DNA of 10,512 bases from Euryarchaeota archaeon UBA501 (lineage in GTDB: Archaea > Thermoplasmatota > Poseidoniia > Poseidoniales > Thalassarchaeaceae): assembly GCA_002505685.1 (NCBI GenBank), contig DAVT01000112.1:1-10512 (forward strand), written 5' to 3'. The notes beneath the pieces were generated by a model. That model was not told the DNA's origin. It was given only the letters and a program-made list of their open reading frames with translations, and searched no databases. The stretch's first letter is position 1. Each line of letters begins with the position of its first letter. The translations under genes were made by a program, and so were the position numbers. Positions 6,001-10,512 of the stretch are shown here, one piece after another.

Positions 6001-8520
6001 AATAATACAACAACCGGCCCTCACACGATACTTGCCGATTTCCCCGGAATCAGTGGCACCACTGGAATGGTTGGCGATTCTACCTCAACAAGAATTGTCA
6101 TCCTAGCACCGACGGTTTTGACGATAGACAGTATCGAAGGAGAACTTATCGCCGGACAATCGCTAATCGTCAACGGAACTTTACTCGATGAATGGGGTCA
6201 GCCTTTACTCGACACCGATGGAAATGCAACAGGTGGCGTAATCCACCTTGCGATTGATGGAAACGGTGTGGGCGGAACTTGGTCGACCCTTTCCGATGGT
6301 TCAACTGGAGAATTCTCTCTAGTGTACACATTACCTCAGAACATCGAAGCAGGTGGACACGTACTTGAGGTCAGCTTCCTTGGTGGTTATCTATGGGTTG
6401 ATCCCGTGGGTTCGGGTGATTCCGTGAACCCAGAGTATTATCTCGGGTCTACTGCAAACGCTCAGTTCAACGCAACACAGCCAACCAATATCGAAATACT
6501 CGCAGGTGGAGGCGAAATTGATCGCGAACAACTCATCTCTGTGAGTGGTATATTGCTAGATTCAGTTGATCGGCCCGTTGGAAATATGACCATCAGTATC
6601 TATCTAGACAATGTGTTCTTGACAAACGTCACAACAGATGAGAATGGAACCTTCGACGTATTCTATCCAGTCCCATCAGACATGACATTAGGGCCAGTCA
6701 CAATGGATGTCGATTATGAAGGCGCCGCCTTCTATTTGCCTTCAAGTTCAAGTGTGGATTGGCAGGTATTCAGTTCGGTGAATATCGACATTTCTCCGCC
6801 TGATGCAGCCGCTGTTGGAGATGTCATATCGATTACAGGCACTGTCCGTGATAATTTGCCAGCCGGATGGATTTCGGGTCACAATGTGGATGTCCGTATC
6901 GGTGGCATGCTGGTTGGCAATGCCTCAACCGATGAAAATGGAGTGTGGATGCTGAATTGGACAATTCCCTCCAACATGGAATTGGGTAGCCATTTGATTG
7001 AGGTGTTTGCACCTGAGCAAGGTTGGTACCGTAGTGGAGTTGCCAATGAGACCCTTTGGATTGCACACCATTCCGACATCTCGTTGTCAGCGAATGGTGG
7101 CGACGCAACACGAGGCTTTGATTGGCTCATCACAGGCAGATTGTATGATAGTGATGTATTGGGCCTCCCAGGTATTGAAAATGCTGAGATCCAAGTGGCT
7201 TTAGATGGGGCATCTGTTGCAACATTGACCACCGGTGAAAACGGTAATTTCAGTGTAACTATACCCGTAGATATGTCCAGTACTCGTGGAGACCATATCG
7301 TCACTGTACTATATTTGGGCGACTCTTCTTGGTTGGGTAGCGAAAACGAAGTGACCGTTACGACTTGGGCCGATGTCAATGTGCAGATTACCTTTGTATC
7401 TGACAATGCAATTCGAGGAGATCAAACACACCCCGTTCGAATCGAAGGCCGCATTGATGAGGTGGGTGGAAATGGAAACACGCTCACCAACCTTTCATTG
7501 ACCTTGATGACTGGTAACACCACTCTACCGACCTCCAATCTGGTTTGGGACAACCAAACTGGTGGTTTCGTGATTGAGTTTACCGCCGACCGCTTCATGA
7601 GCCCAGGCGATATGACGCTTGTACTGACCAGTGAGGAAGACAACGTCCGATATCTCAACACTGCGAACACGAGCGCTGAACTATTCCTACGCGTGCGCGC
7701 GACATTTGAGATCAACCCGCAAACCATTACCGTAGGTTGGGGCTCACACTCAATCAATGGGACTGTGACTGTGCGCGACTTCTTCACCAGTCAAGTCATT
7801 CCTGGAATTGCCATTGAGGCACATCTACAGAATCAATCTGAGATTGATCCGTTTGAGATGTTCTTGGCAGGATATACCGATGATAATGGCGTTTGGGCCT
7901 TTGAGTTCTCGGTACCCGAAAGCTTACCCCCGCTTTCGGATCAAGATAACTGGGGCACATTGTACCTGCAATTCAACAGTTCATCGGCAGAACTCTCTCA
8001 GGACAGTCGTGACAATCTTGCTCGCGACTTGTACGTACTCGATTATGAATCTCAGAGTGAACAGGCTGACAGTGTATCCTATTGGGTGTATGGTTTGGTA
8101 CTGGCAATGGTCATTGCAGCCGGAGCAGGAGCATGGATTTTGTATGCACGACGTCGTGAAGCCATCGATGAATTGGCAGAGATTTTCTCGTACACTGCCG
8201 AATTGCTGGCTGCTGGAGACGCGATACGAGAGGCGATTTTCCATTGCTACGAGGAGCTTTGTGGTGTCTTAATGGCGCACGGTCACCTTCGCCGAGACTT
8301 CGAAACTGTACGTGAGTTCGAGATGGCGATTCGAAAGGCCATGCCTACCATCAGTGACGAATCATTGACTGCACTTGACAACATGTTCGAGATTGCTCGA
8401 TATAGCCGTCAGGAACTTGGTGATGAACATCGAAACCAAGCAACAGTGGCACTACAAAGAGCGGTTGCTGAAATACAAAATGCAACGCAGATGCCTGCCA
8501 ATGCAGCACCACCTGCCTAA
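1..8520 (+). CDS. Giant membrane-anchored surface protein: Asp-rich repeats, transglutaminase-like domain, Ig-like stalk, DUF4129-like tail (5' partial)
   Basis: The frame is open from the first base (Ala-Asp-Glu-Asp-Pro) and ends at TAA 8518-8520. The TTG at 16 is therefore not a credible start; the N-terminus and any signal peptide lie outside the window. Domains in order are Asp-rich calcium-binding-like repeats (22-1690), a beta-rich lead-in (1696-2200), a transglutaminase-like core (2200-2625), about 16 Ig-like domains (2640-8079), one hydrophobic helix (8080-8148) followed by Arg-Arg-Arg, and a DUF4129-like tail. The arginines after the helix and the many N-x-S/T sequons before it place the bulk outside the cell and the last ~120 residues in the cytoplasm. 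Transglutaminase-like folds act on proteins or peptides as proteases, amidases or crosslinkers, and the substrate here cannot be read from sequence. By inference it is a cell-surface enzyme or adhesin on a long stalk. No frameshift or stop interrupts it. The domain identities are firm to moderate and the biological role is unknown. Confidence 0.95.
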   Translation, partial: ADEDPLGDICNDNIDNDFDGLVDSQDSDFDGDANCGSNDDDGDGDIDEDRDGWDTDNDGMSDGWEVANGLNATSASNDDGMFGDPDGDGLVNIYEYMNPTWDTSNNGVYYFQPGPPNTQRTETISPCNPVLAIGPGGCATLTAEVDTVFNTNPLLADTDGDGLNDSHEALILLTDPTDPDTDSDGIDDGVEVNGLYGNPPQASDPRNNNTDGDLLDDGDEDKNGNGLIDANETDPTRREDAGDFDNDGIENWEENLSCTLWDVYDSDFGGVGDGDERNWSHGTDPCDSFIDFSSLIISYDQSLQRLTLANSSGFNPNGGTGYYNDSNGQHTSFAYSGIQSNILLGVALSPPAQTTDAVSKNGSWCHYDAVNTGTIGSTQRHCDDDYEDSDGDGLADWQELMGTFGFTSLPTDVDSDGDGVNDYDEVMAGTDPMEACHNNLDSDGDLLNNYFENTTGCPVTFIPGIIGNGSVDTYVTGWDTADTDAGGVWDGQEYIDGTNPTVGNAADDQNPVDTDGDGIPDSVENITGTDWRDPDTDGGGMIDGDECPPPLWVMLCQGGNFNPLDPSDDIVQNEVVFYANNSTFGVDQNLDRFWRVHTFDAYTGAAYGKNATTQNLYNPMPQGFTNEQWIANNSFHNSTESWSIEFIDPIQNANLPHPYATTGVMGWADTLANLSHGNISHDIKVQDAGVVGMFVDAPEIWYDTSELDLSIPYAGAGTYATEVPNEFTDPTHPYSEVLNITEDVIAAAGAVSAYDKALALQQFLLNGNATHEYLRNYDGSALPIGEDLTFHLIAASKEGRCTEFATAFTTMLRLAGLPARKVSGYHGGYWNGQGYTVAGVHSDHWAEVHLQTSPAGNSLDMGWVPFDPCPAAAPTQIVNETWEPLTVHRNHSTGYIWLNGTLEFTENNTAIDNHTVRLYLMPPSVASQNPSLGATGPRQLGTTMTGTLGNFSLRGIPAEIIDPGYGSLVVEVVQRGYVEQSYKTFSWTINVTDTLNITQDTPSIPGEPIVGAGTTTLVSGNVQWENVPLLDPSDVGPLILFMNYTSTVDGAVSMQTTVGEDGYYEFNVTLDENEGIGLLPAVIEFPGWHEDGLHLLSPPTYHALPSTYNLNFNISAAPNLTATLEGPGLNDSLLSVDENLYINGTILSRGQSVVPMEGTLWLQMRMNGSSGPMENITSWTLNSSSWSTSPGNFSFVWNFTVADAQMLDPGFLDVELLFIPDVLGASDTAGLQDAALAANLSYGLQTILNIEFNIGALQRGQDATSSIGLTDHRGNYVLPANGTYVSEFNGLTIATNNSVDAESGSLIIDWVPDPSTPVGDYVWYTNYTTSTQWYKDANNQGDVRITGLIIISSTLLTDWVHIGTTTYITGDIQDDFTNNPITGNQTTLIFEFEIPGVGPNDPMGNPPPPTLIPIGSTPVNTTNGQYNMSFVMPTNLPGGIWDVIISADFAAGAPPGGAYYNLEEPHSFQIGCESEATLLVNNSNVLVEVNNDLELEIDVKDVAAFYSEPAPGLEDMQNITLAGVEVFWDANGANTSLGTIATGSDGRATLTWTVPLQQEPGFYDVWIVMYDDQTDTLSTNNGARYTGNDTMANVTVQVVSSVVFDPSVPASVVAGTNFQLSGEIQDSVNASRPFSGPVRIDVFWLDEPDELLASGFTTAVNGTFNLSVNSDPELDGINSGNHTLVVSVIEGSSPFYLTATGSQEILVMGVTDFDQTTPISGIVVNRNNSITFSGKLVETTDFGCDTCNGAPRQLNFTTVSAQFDDTWLPETTTDVNGSVEFTYLIPTSQPLGPITITLHFNGSWNLLSDASPINTVTVRSYTVLIVDTITDNPVAGGGFNVTGSLVSDNGSAIILRDGSPMLPQLTFDIDGFTNTFTPTNGTAQADGSWWAWITLDAAFPNGTHTLTAEYTPTVNFYEFSSGNNTFDSRGYSVLTITAPLDLSLDSRTIRGENFTLNISLIDNAGNPIEGTVSIDPVGMNQPVFVTTDSSGFGTVEISVLNNTTTGPHTILADFPGISGTTGMVGDSTSTRIVILAPTVLTIDSIEGELIAGQSLIVNGTLLDEWGQPLLDTDGNATGGVIHLAIDGNGVGGTWSTLSDGSTGEFSLVYTLPQNIEAGGHVLEVSFLGGYLWVDPVGSGDSVNPEYYLGSTANAQFNATQPTNIEILAGGGEIDREQLISVSGILLDSVDRPVGNMTISIYLDNVFLTNVTTDENGTFDVFYPVPSDMTLGPVTMDVDYEGAAFYLPSSSSVDWQVFSSVNIDISPPDAAAVGDVISITGTVRDNLPAGWISGHNVDVRIGGMLVGNASTDENGVWMLNWTIPSNMELGSHLIEVFAPEQGWYRSGVANETLWIAHHSDISLSANGGDATRGFDWLITGRLYDSDVLGLPGIENAEIQVALDGASVATLTTGENGNFSVTIPVDMSSTRGDHIVTVLYLGDSSWLGSENEVTVTTWADVNVQITFVSDNAIRGDQTHPVRIEGRIDEVGGNGNTLTNLSLTLMTGNTTLPTSNLVWDNQTGGFVIEFTADRFMSPGDMTLVLTSEEDNVRYLNTANTSAELFLRVRATFEINPQTITVGWGSHSINGTVTVRDFFTSQVIPGIAIEAHLQNQSEIDPFEMFLAGYTDDNGVWAFEFSVPESLPPLSDQDNWGTLYLQFNSSSAELSQDSRDNLARDLYVLDYESQSEQADSVSYWVYGLVLAMVIAAGAGAWILYARRREAIDELAEIFSYTAELLAAGDAIREAIFHCYEELCGVLMAHGHLRRDFETVREFEMAIRKAMPTISDESLTALDNMFEIARYSRQELGDEHRNQATVALQRAVAEIQNATQMPANAAPPA
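22..1690 (+). repeat. Asp-rich calcium-binding-like repeat array (thrombospondin type 3-like)
   Basis: This N-terminal part of the giant protein carries about 14 units of the form D-x-D-x-D-G-x-x-D-x-x-E. Clear examples lie at 250-285, 469-504, 538-573, 625-696, 727-762, 1162-1197, 1240-1275, 1321-1356 and 1537-1572. Alternating Asp residues with a Gly turn are the calcium-coordination pattern of thrombospondin type 3 and dockerin/EF-hand-like loops, so calcium-stabilised rigidity is a reasonable inference. The opening unit (22-75, C-N-D-N-I-D-N-D-F-D-G-L-V-D) resembles MopE-type putative metal-binding repeats. Three variant units with Gly-Gly in place of the middle Asp lie at 793-828, 1444-1479 and 1603-1638. 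At DNA level the 12-mer gatggagatggt recurs exactly at 121, 256, 1246 and 1543, which reflects the repeated Asp-Gly codons. A non-repeat insert of about 260 bases interrupts the array at 880-1145. Confidence 0.88.
1696..2625 (+). other. Transglutaminase-like domain with beta-rich lead-in (part of the giant CDS)
   Basis: The catalytic core follows the usual transglutaminase-like order. A helix with Leu-Gln-Gln-Phe-Leu (about 2280) leads to G-R-C-T-E-F-A-T-A-F, with the nucleophile Cys at codon 2401-2403. Next is L-A-G-L-P-A-R-K-V-S-G-Y (about 2440-2475), the standard strand after the cysteine helix. The catalytic His is in D-H-W-A-E-V (codon 2530-2532) and the Asp in G-W-V-P-F-D-P (codon 2599-2601). 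All three triad residues are present, so activity is plausible. Upstream, at 1774-1812, the motif R-F-W-R-V-H-T-F-D-A-Y-T-G recalls the WRxxxxDxYxGxxW segment that precedes the core in TgpA-type proteins, which suggests the lead-in belongs to the same module. Whether it cleaves, deamidates or crosslinks cannot be told from sequence. Confidence 0.9.
2640..8079 (+). repeat. Stalk of about 16 Ig-like / carboxypeptidase-regulatory-like domains (part of the giant CDS)
   Basis: About 16 divergent beta-sandwich units of 95-125 residues follow the transglutaminase core. The recurring pattern is a short G-x-V/L-x-D strand, then P-x-x-G or a similar turn, a strand ending in T-D-x-N/S-G-x-F/A, a P-x-x-x-x-x-G-x-H/Y segment, and a closing V-x-V/I strand. 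Approximate unit starts are 2640, 3000, 3360, 3745, 4070, 4440, 4813, 5141, 5479, 5836, 6127, 6501, 6793, 7087, 7390 and 7714. These are by-eye boundaries good to about 30 bases. Units in the second half (6127-7390) keep the pattern best; those before 4440 are the most diverged and some may be other beta folds. Such arrays usually act as spacers or adhesive stalks. Cysteine is nearly absent, except Cys-Asp-Thr-Cys at 5230-5241. Confidence 0.8.
8080..8517 (+). other. Single transmembrane helix and cytoplasmic DUF4129-like tail (part of the giant CDS)
   Basis: Codons 8080-8148 encode an uninterrupted 23-residue hydrophobic segment (Y-W-V-Y-G-L-V-L-A-M then V-I-A-A-G-A-G-A-W-I-L-Y-A), followed by Arg-Arg-Arg-Glu as the cytoplasmic stop-transfer signal. 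The remaining ~120 residues are alpha-helical in character. They carry the hallmarks of DUF4129, the small domain found at the C-terminus of TgpA-type transglutaminase proteins: A-I-R-E near 8221, Tyr-Glu-Glu-Leu near 8250, R-R-D-F-E-T-V-R-E-F near 8290-8320, and F-E-I-A-R-Y-S at 8386-8406. Its biochemical role is not known. The extreme C-terminus (Ala/Pro-rich) looks unstructured. Confidence 0.82.
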
Positions 8521-8997
8521 TCAATCACGGTTGATGTCCAAGATCAGGTTATTGCCACGCCACCCGGCTTGTGCAAGTTGACATCCTGTGGGCAGAGCAA
8601 AGGTTCGCGAAAAGTTCACTCCTTCCTCGCCTTCCGCGTGTAACCTGAGAACAGTCGTATCGCCATTCGCCCCGATTTCCAATTGAACACGGTCCTGAAT
8701 CGCACCCTGCAGTGGGAGTACAAGTGCATCCCCTTCTCGGAATCCGCCGAGGGTTGCAATTGCAGCATCAGCCGTTTGCAAATTTGAAAGTGCAGAAAAG
8801 TGCGTTTCGACATCGTCACCCACAGTCTCTAGCAATGTAGCGTGTGCGAGTTGTGTTTCCTGCAAATGGGGTATGTCGGTCAGAAACGCGTCATGGAGAT
8901 CTGAAGGGCTTGCAGAAAGACCTGCGAGAATGGGTTCAGGTTCAACTTGTTCCCCATCATTGGAGATGCTCACAAGTTCGACAGTTGTCCAATCCAC
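8521..8997 (-). CDS. Hypothetical 158-residue acidic protein with weak Hsp20-like C-terminus
   Basis: The gene starts at GTG 8997 and stops at TGA 8521-8523. The GTG start is chosen because an in-frame stop lies just upstream at 9007-9009 and a GAGGGAG Shine-Dalgarno-like sequence sits 4 bases before it. I do not recognise a family with confidence. Residues 1-25 look like a beta strand plus acidic turn. Residues 30-82 look helical (leucine- and alanine-rich). Residues 84-158 look beta-rich. The ending, F-S-R-T-F-A-L-P then about 12 residues and N-N-L-I-L-D-I, resembles the last strands of the Hsp20/alpha-crystallin fold (R-x-F-x-L-P ... A-x-x-x-N-G-x-L-x-I), but the usual A-x-x-x-N-G-V-L motif is not intact. 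There is no signal peptide, membrane segment or Cys cluster. It lies 54 bases downstream of the helicase on the same strand, so co-transcription is likely. Its stop abuts the stop of the convergent giant gene. Confidence 0.8.
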   Translation of the reverse strand: MDWTTVELVSISNDGEQVEPEPILAGLSASPSDLHDAFLTDIPHLQETQLAHATLLETVGDDVETHFSALSNLQTADAAIATLGGFREGDALVLPLQGAIQDRVQLEIGANGDTTVLRLHAEGEEGVNFSRTFALPTGCQLAQAGWRGNNLILDINRD

Positions 8998-9008
8998 GAG
9001 TCTCCCTC
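8998..9008 (-). promoter_or_regulatory. Shine-Dalgarno-like site for the 158-residue gene
   Basis: Read on the minus strand, GAGGGAG (9008-9002) is followed by ACTC and then the GTG at 8997. The GAGG core is complementary to the archaeal 16S rRNA 3' end and sits about 7 bases from the start codon, a normal distance. This decides the GTG start, since no in-frame ATG or other start exists between the upstream stop at 9009-9007 and this codon. Co-transcription with the helicase from an upstream promoter is likely, because no convincing promoter is seen in the 54-base gap. Confidence 0.6.
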
Positions 9009-9051
9009 AAACGCTCGGCATCATTGGGCGTCCTTGAACCCATCCATGTCC
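8998..9051 (-). other. 54-base spacer between helicase and 158-residue gene
   Basis: This short gap joins two same-strand genes that share a reading frame but are separated by the helicase TAG (9054-9052) and a second in-frame TGA (9009-9007). Apart from the Shine-Dalgarno-like GAGGGAG near its downstream end, I see no terminator hairpin or promoter element. A 28-codon overlapping frame from ATG 9043 to TGA 8957 is open but is not called as a gene. Confidence 0.6.
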
Positions 9052-10512
9052 CTAATCCCCTCTTGCAGGTTCAGGATGGCGCTCAAAGAATCGCTTCACC
9101 ATACGTGTTGTACGCTTTGAATCGTCAGCGGTAAACGTCTGCATAGTTGGCGGTAAACAGGCACGATATTGACCCGACAATAAGCGGTTGTCTAGGAGCA
9201 GAATGAAGGCACGATCTTCCGCCTTTCTAATCGCCCGTCCAATCCCTTGCAATACGCTATTCACTGCGGGTTGAAGTACACCATATTTCCAACCCTTTCC
9301 ACGGCCATGTTTGTTGTCGATGTACTCGCGCAATGCGGTTTGAGGTACTGTTTGCGGTGCAACAGGGATCCCCACACAAATGACTGCATCTAGGATATTT
9401 CCTGAATAATCCACACCTTCTGCCAATCGACCCCCAAATACCCCTGCGAGGATAACTTTCGTACCTCCGTCCCGCGCATTGTACAGGTTGCTGATATTTT
9501 TGTCAACAATTCGCTTCGACCAGTTTTTTTCTTCGATGGCAATCTTCCTCCCCGGCCAATATCCATCCACAACAATTTCTTCCAACATTCGATAAGATTG
9601 GCAAAATATGGCAACGTGTCCAGGAGTCTGCTGAAGAATAGCCTGTATATGTTCGCGAATTTTCCTCGTATTGGCTTCACCTCTCGCAGTGTATTTTGAA
9701 GTCACATCTGATGCAATCATCACGGGCCTTCGGTCGGCCATAAATGGTGAAGGGTACGACTGCGCAACCACTGGACGTTCAGGGGGTACGCCGAGTGTTT
9801 CGGCGTACATCTCTGGAGGTGTGAGTGTCCCGGACATCAGAATCCCTCCTTGGACTGTGTCCAACACGGATTGGCTAACGATTCCTGGATCGAGCAAGTG
9901 TGTTGTGACTCGATGTTCGTTACCTTGGGAGTTGAACACAACGCAAAGAGCAGAAGATTGCTCGTAACGCTCCAGTACATCGAAAAAGTTCGCCAATCGA
10001 TGCGCATCCAGTTCATCTTCTTCCTCATCATCGGCATCGATTTCAACCGATCGGAGTATACCAATGGCTATCTGTACGTCAAGGTCCTCCTTACTCAATT
10101 CCTGTCTCAACATCGACAGAATTTTCCCCGCATCGACTTTTTCTTCGATTGCCTCCCCGATATCTCCTGATTTTTTATTAGAATCACGCAAGGATTGAGT
10201 CCAAGTTGAAAACCTCCCCTTGAACCTTTCAAGCGCCTTTTCGCAGTATCTTGAACGGGCGATACTTTCTGAAAACATGGTATTCTCACCCTGTCTCTTC
10301 TCATTTGTTTCACAATATTCTTGTAAATTGTAGATTGCATCTCGAATCATTTTGAAATTGAGGTTGAGATTCATACTTCGACGGATTCGGTCGGGCAAAT
10401 TGTGCGCCTCATCAACAACGATAATGCAGTTCTCAAGTTCAATCCCCATTGAAGGTAGAGATGCCTTTCGCACACTTTCCAGAAACACATGATTGTAATC
10501 ACAAACCAAAAT
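9052..10512 (-). CDS. XPD/Rad3-family (ERCC2-like) superfamily 2 DNA helicase, 5' partial
   Basis: The frame runs off the right edge (it reads I-L-V-C-D-Y-N from 10512) and stops at TAG 9052-9054. The visible 486 residues are the C-terminal three-quarters of an XPD-type protein. Counting from codon 10509, motif II D-E-A-H is at 33-36, motif III S-G-T-L-T at 226-230, motif IV-like F-C-Q-S-Y at 302-306, motif V G-G-R-L-A-E-G-V-D-Y at 359-368, and motif VI Q-G-I-G-R-A-I-R at 421-428. The D-Y-N-H segment at 4-7 is the conserved stretch between the Fe-S domain and the DEAH box, so Walker A and the four Fe-S cysteines should lie just outside the window. Residues ~45-185, between motifs II and III, correspond to the Arch domain and carry an acidic stretch at 158-168. 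Family members are ATP-dependent 5'-3' DNA helicases acting in repair. A DinG-like relative is the alternative. The 158-residue gene follows on the same strand. Confidence 0.93.
   Translation of the reverse strand: MLVCDYNHVFLESVRKASLPSMGIELENCIIVVDEAHNLPDRIRRSMNLNLNFKMIRDAIYNLQEYCETNEKRQGENTMFSESIARSRYCEKALERFKGRFSTWTQSLRDSNKKSGDIGEAIEEKVDAGKILSMLRQELSKEDLDVQIAIGILRSVEIDADDEEEDELDAHRLANFFDVLERYEQSSALCVVFNSQGNEHRVTTHLLDPGIVSQSVLDTVQGGILMSGTLTPPEMYAETLGVPPERPVVAQSYPSPFMADRRPVMIASDVTSKYTARGEANTRKIREHIQAILQQTPGHVAIFCQSYRMLEEIVVDGYWPGRKIAIEEKNWSKRIVDKNISNLYNARDGGTKVILAGVFGGRLAEGVDYSGNILDAVICVGIPVAPQTVPQTALREYIDNKHGRGKGWKYGVLQPAVNSVLQGIGRAIRKAEDRAFILLLDNRLLSGQYRACLPPTMQTFTADDSKRTTRMVKRFFERHPEPARGD

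Noticed and set aside
6833..7406. A 175-residue minus-strand open frame inside the Ig stalk.
   Set aside because: The plus-strand frame there shows clear Ig-like units, while the opposite frame has no recognisable motif.
8472..8520. A T-rich stretch on the minus strand (ATTTTGTATTT) just past the 158-residue gene as an archaeal-type terminator.
   Set aside because: It is short, interrupted and inside the coding end of the giant gene, so it is too weak to call from sequence alone.
8957..9043. A 28-codon minus-strand frame (ATG 9043 to TGA 8957) with a Cys-x-x-Cys, spanning the spacer and the start of the 158-residue gene.
   Set aside because: It overlaps the start of a longer, better-supported gene that has its own ribosome-binding site. 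It is too short to judge and shows no recognisable family.
9517..9535. A T-rich run (cagttttttt) as a possible terminator.
   Set aside because: It lies within the helicase coding region and encodes Glu-Lys-Asn-Trp on the minus strand. There is no gene end on the plus strand nearby.

Overview
The window reads as a piece of an archaeal genome. The most likely source is a marine Thermoplasmatota lineage such as Marine Group II (Poseidoniales). That placement is inference. It rests on an XPD/Rad3-type helicase lying next to a giant secreted protein that is rich in N-glycosylation sequons, has one membrane anchor, and combines calcium-binding-like Asp repeats, a transglutaminase-like domain and Ig-like repeats. 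No rRNA, tRNA, CRISPR array, insertion sequence or integrase is visible. Coding density is close to complete.

Positions 1-8520 (+) are one uninterrupted reading frame of 2839 codons, already open at the left edge, so the true N-terminus is missing. From N to C it holds: an Asp-rich repeat array with about 14 DxDxDGxxDxxE-type units (about 22-1690); a beta-rich lead-in carrying a WRxxTFDxYTG motif; a transglutaminase-like core with an apparently intact Cys/His/Asp triad (about 2200-2625); about 16 Ig-like or carboxypeptidase-regulatory-like beta domains (about 2640-8079); one transmembrane helix (8080-8148); and a cytoplasmic tail resembling DUF4129 (8158-8517). The order transglutaminase, membrane helix, DUF4129 is the one known from bacterial TgpA-type proteins. 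Here about 1,800 residues of extracellular stalk separate the first two elements.

Positions 8521-10512 (-) hold two genes that converge on the giant gene. The upstream one is an XPD/Rad3-family helicase, cut by the right edge just before its Walker A and Fe-S region. After a 54-base gap, and probably co-transcribed, comes a 158-residue protein of unknown function whose last third weakly resembles the end of an Hsp20/alpha-crystallin domain. Its TGA stop directly abuts the TAA stop of the giant gene, with no base between them.

The surface protein and the helicase pair have no obvious functional link; they appear to be neighbours in a compact genome. The most noteworthy item is the architecture of the surface protein. 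I see no convincing evidence of a wholly new multi-gene system.
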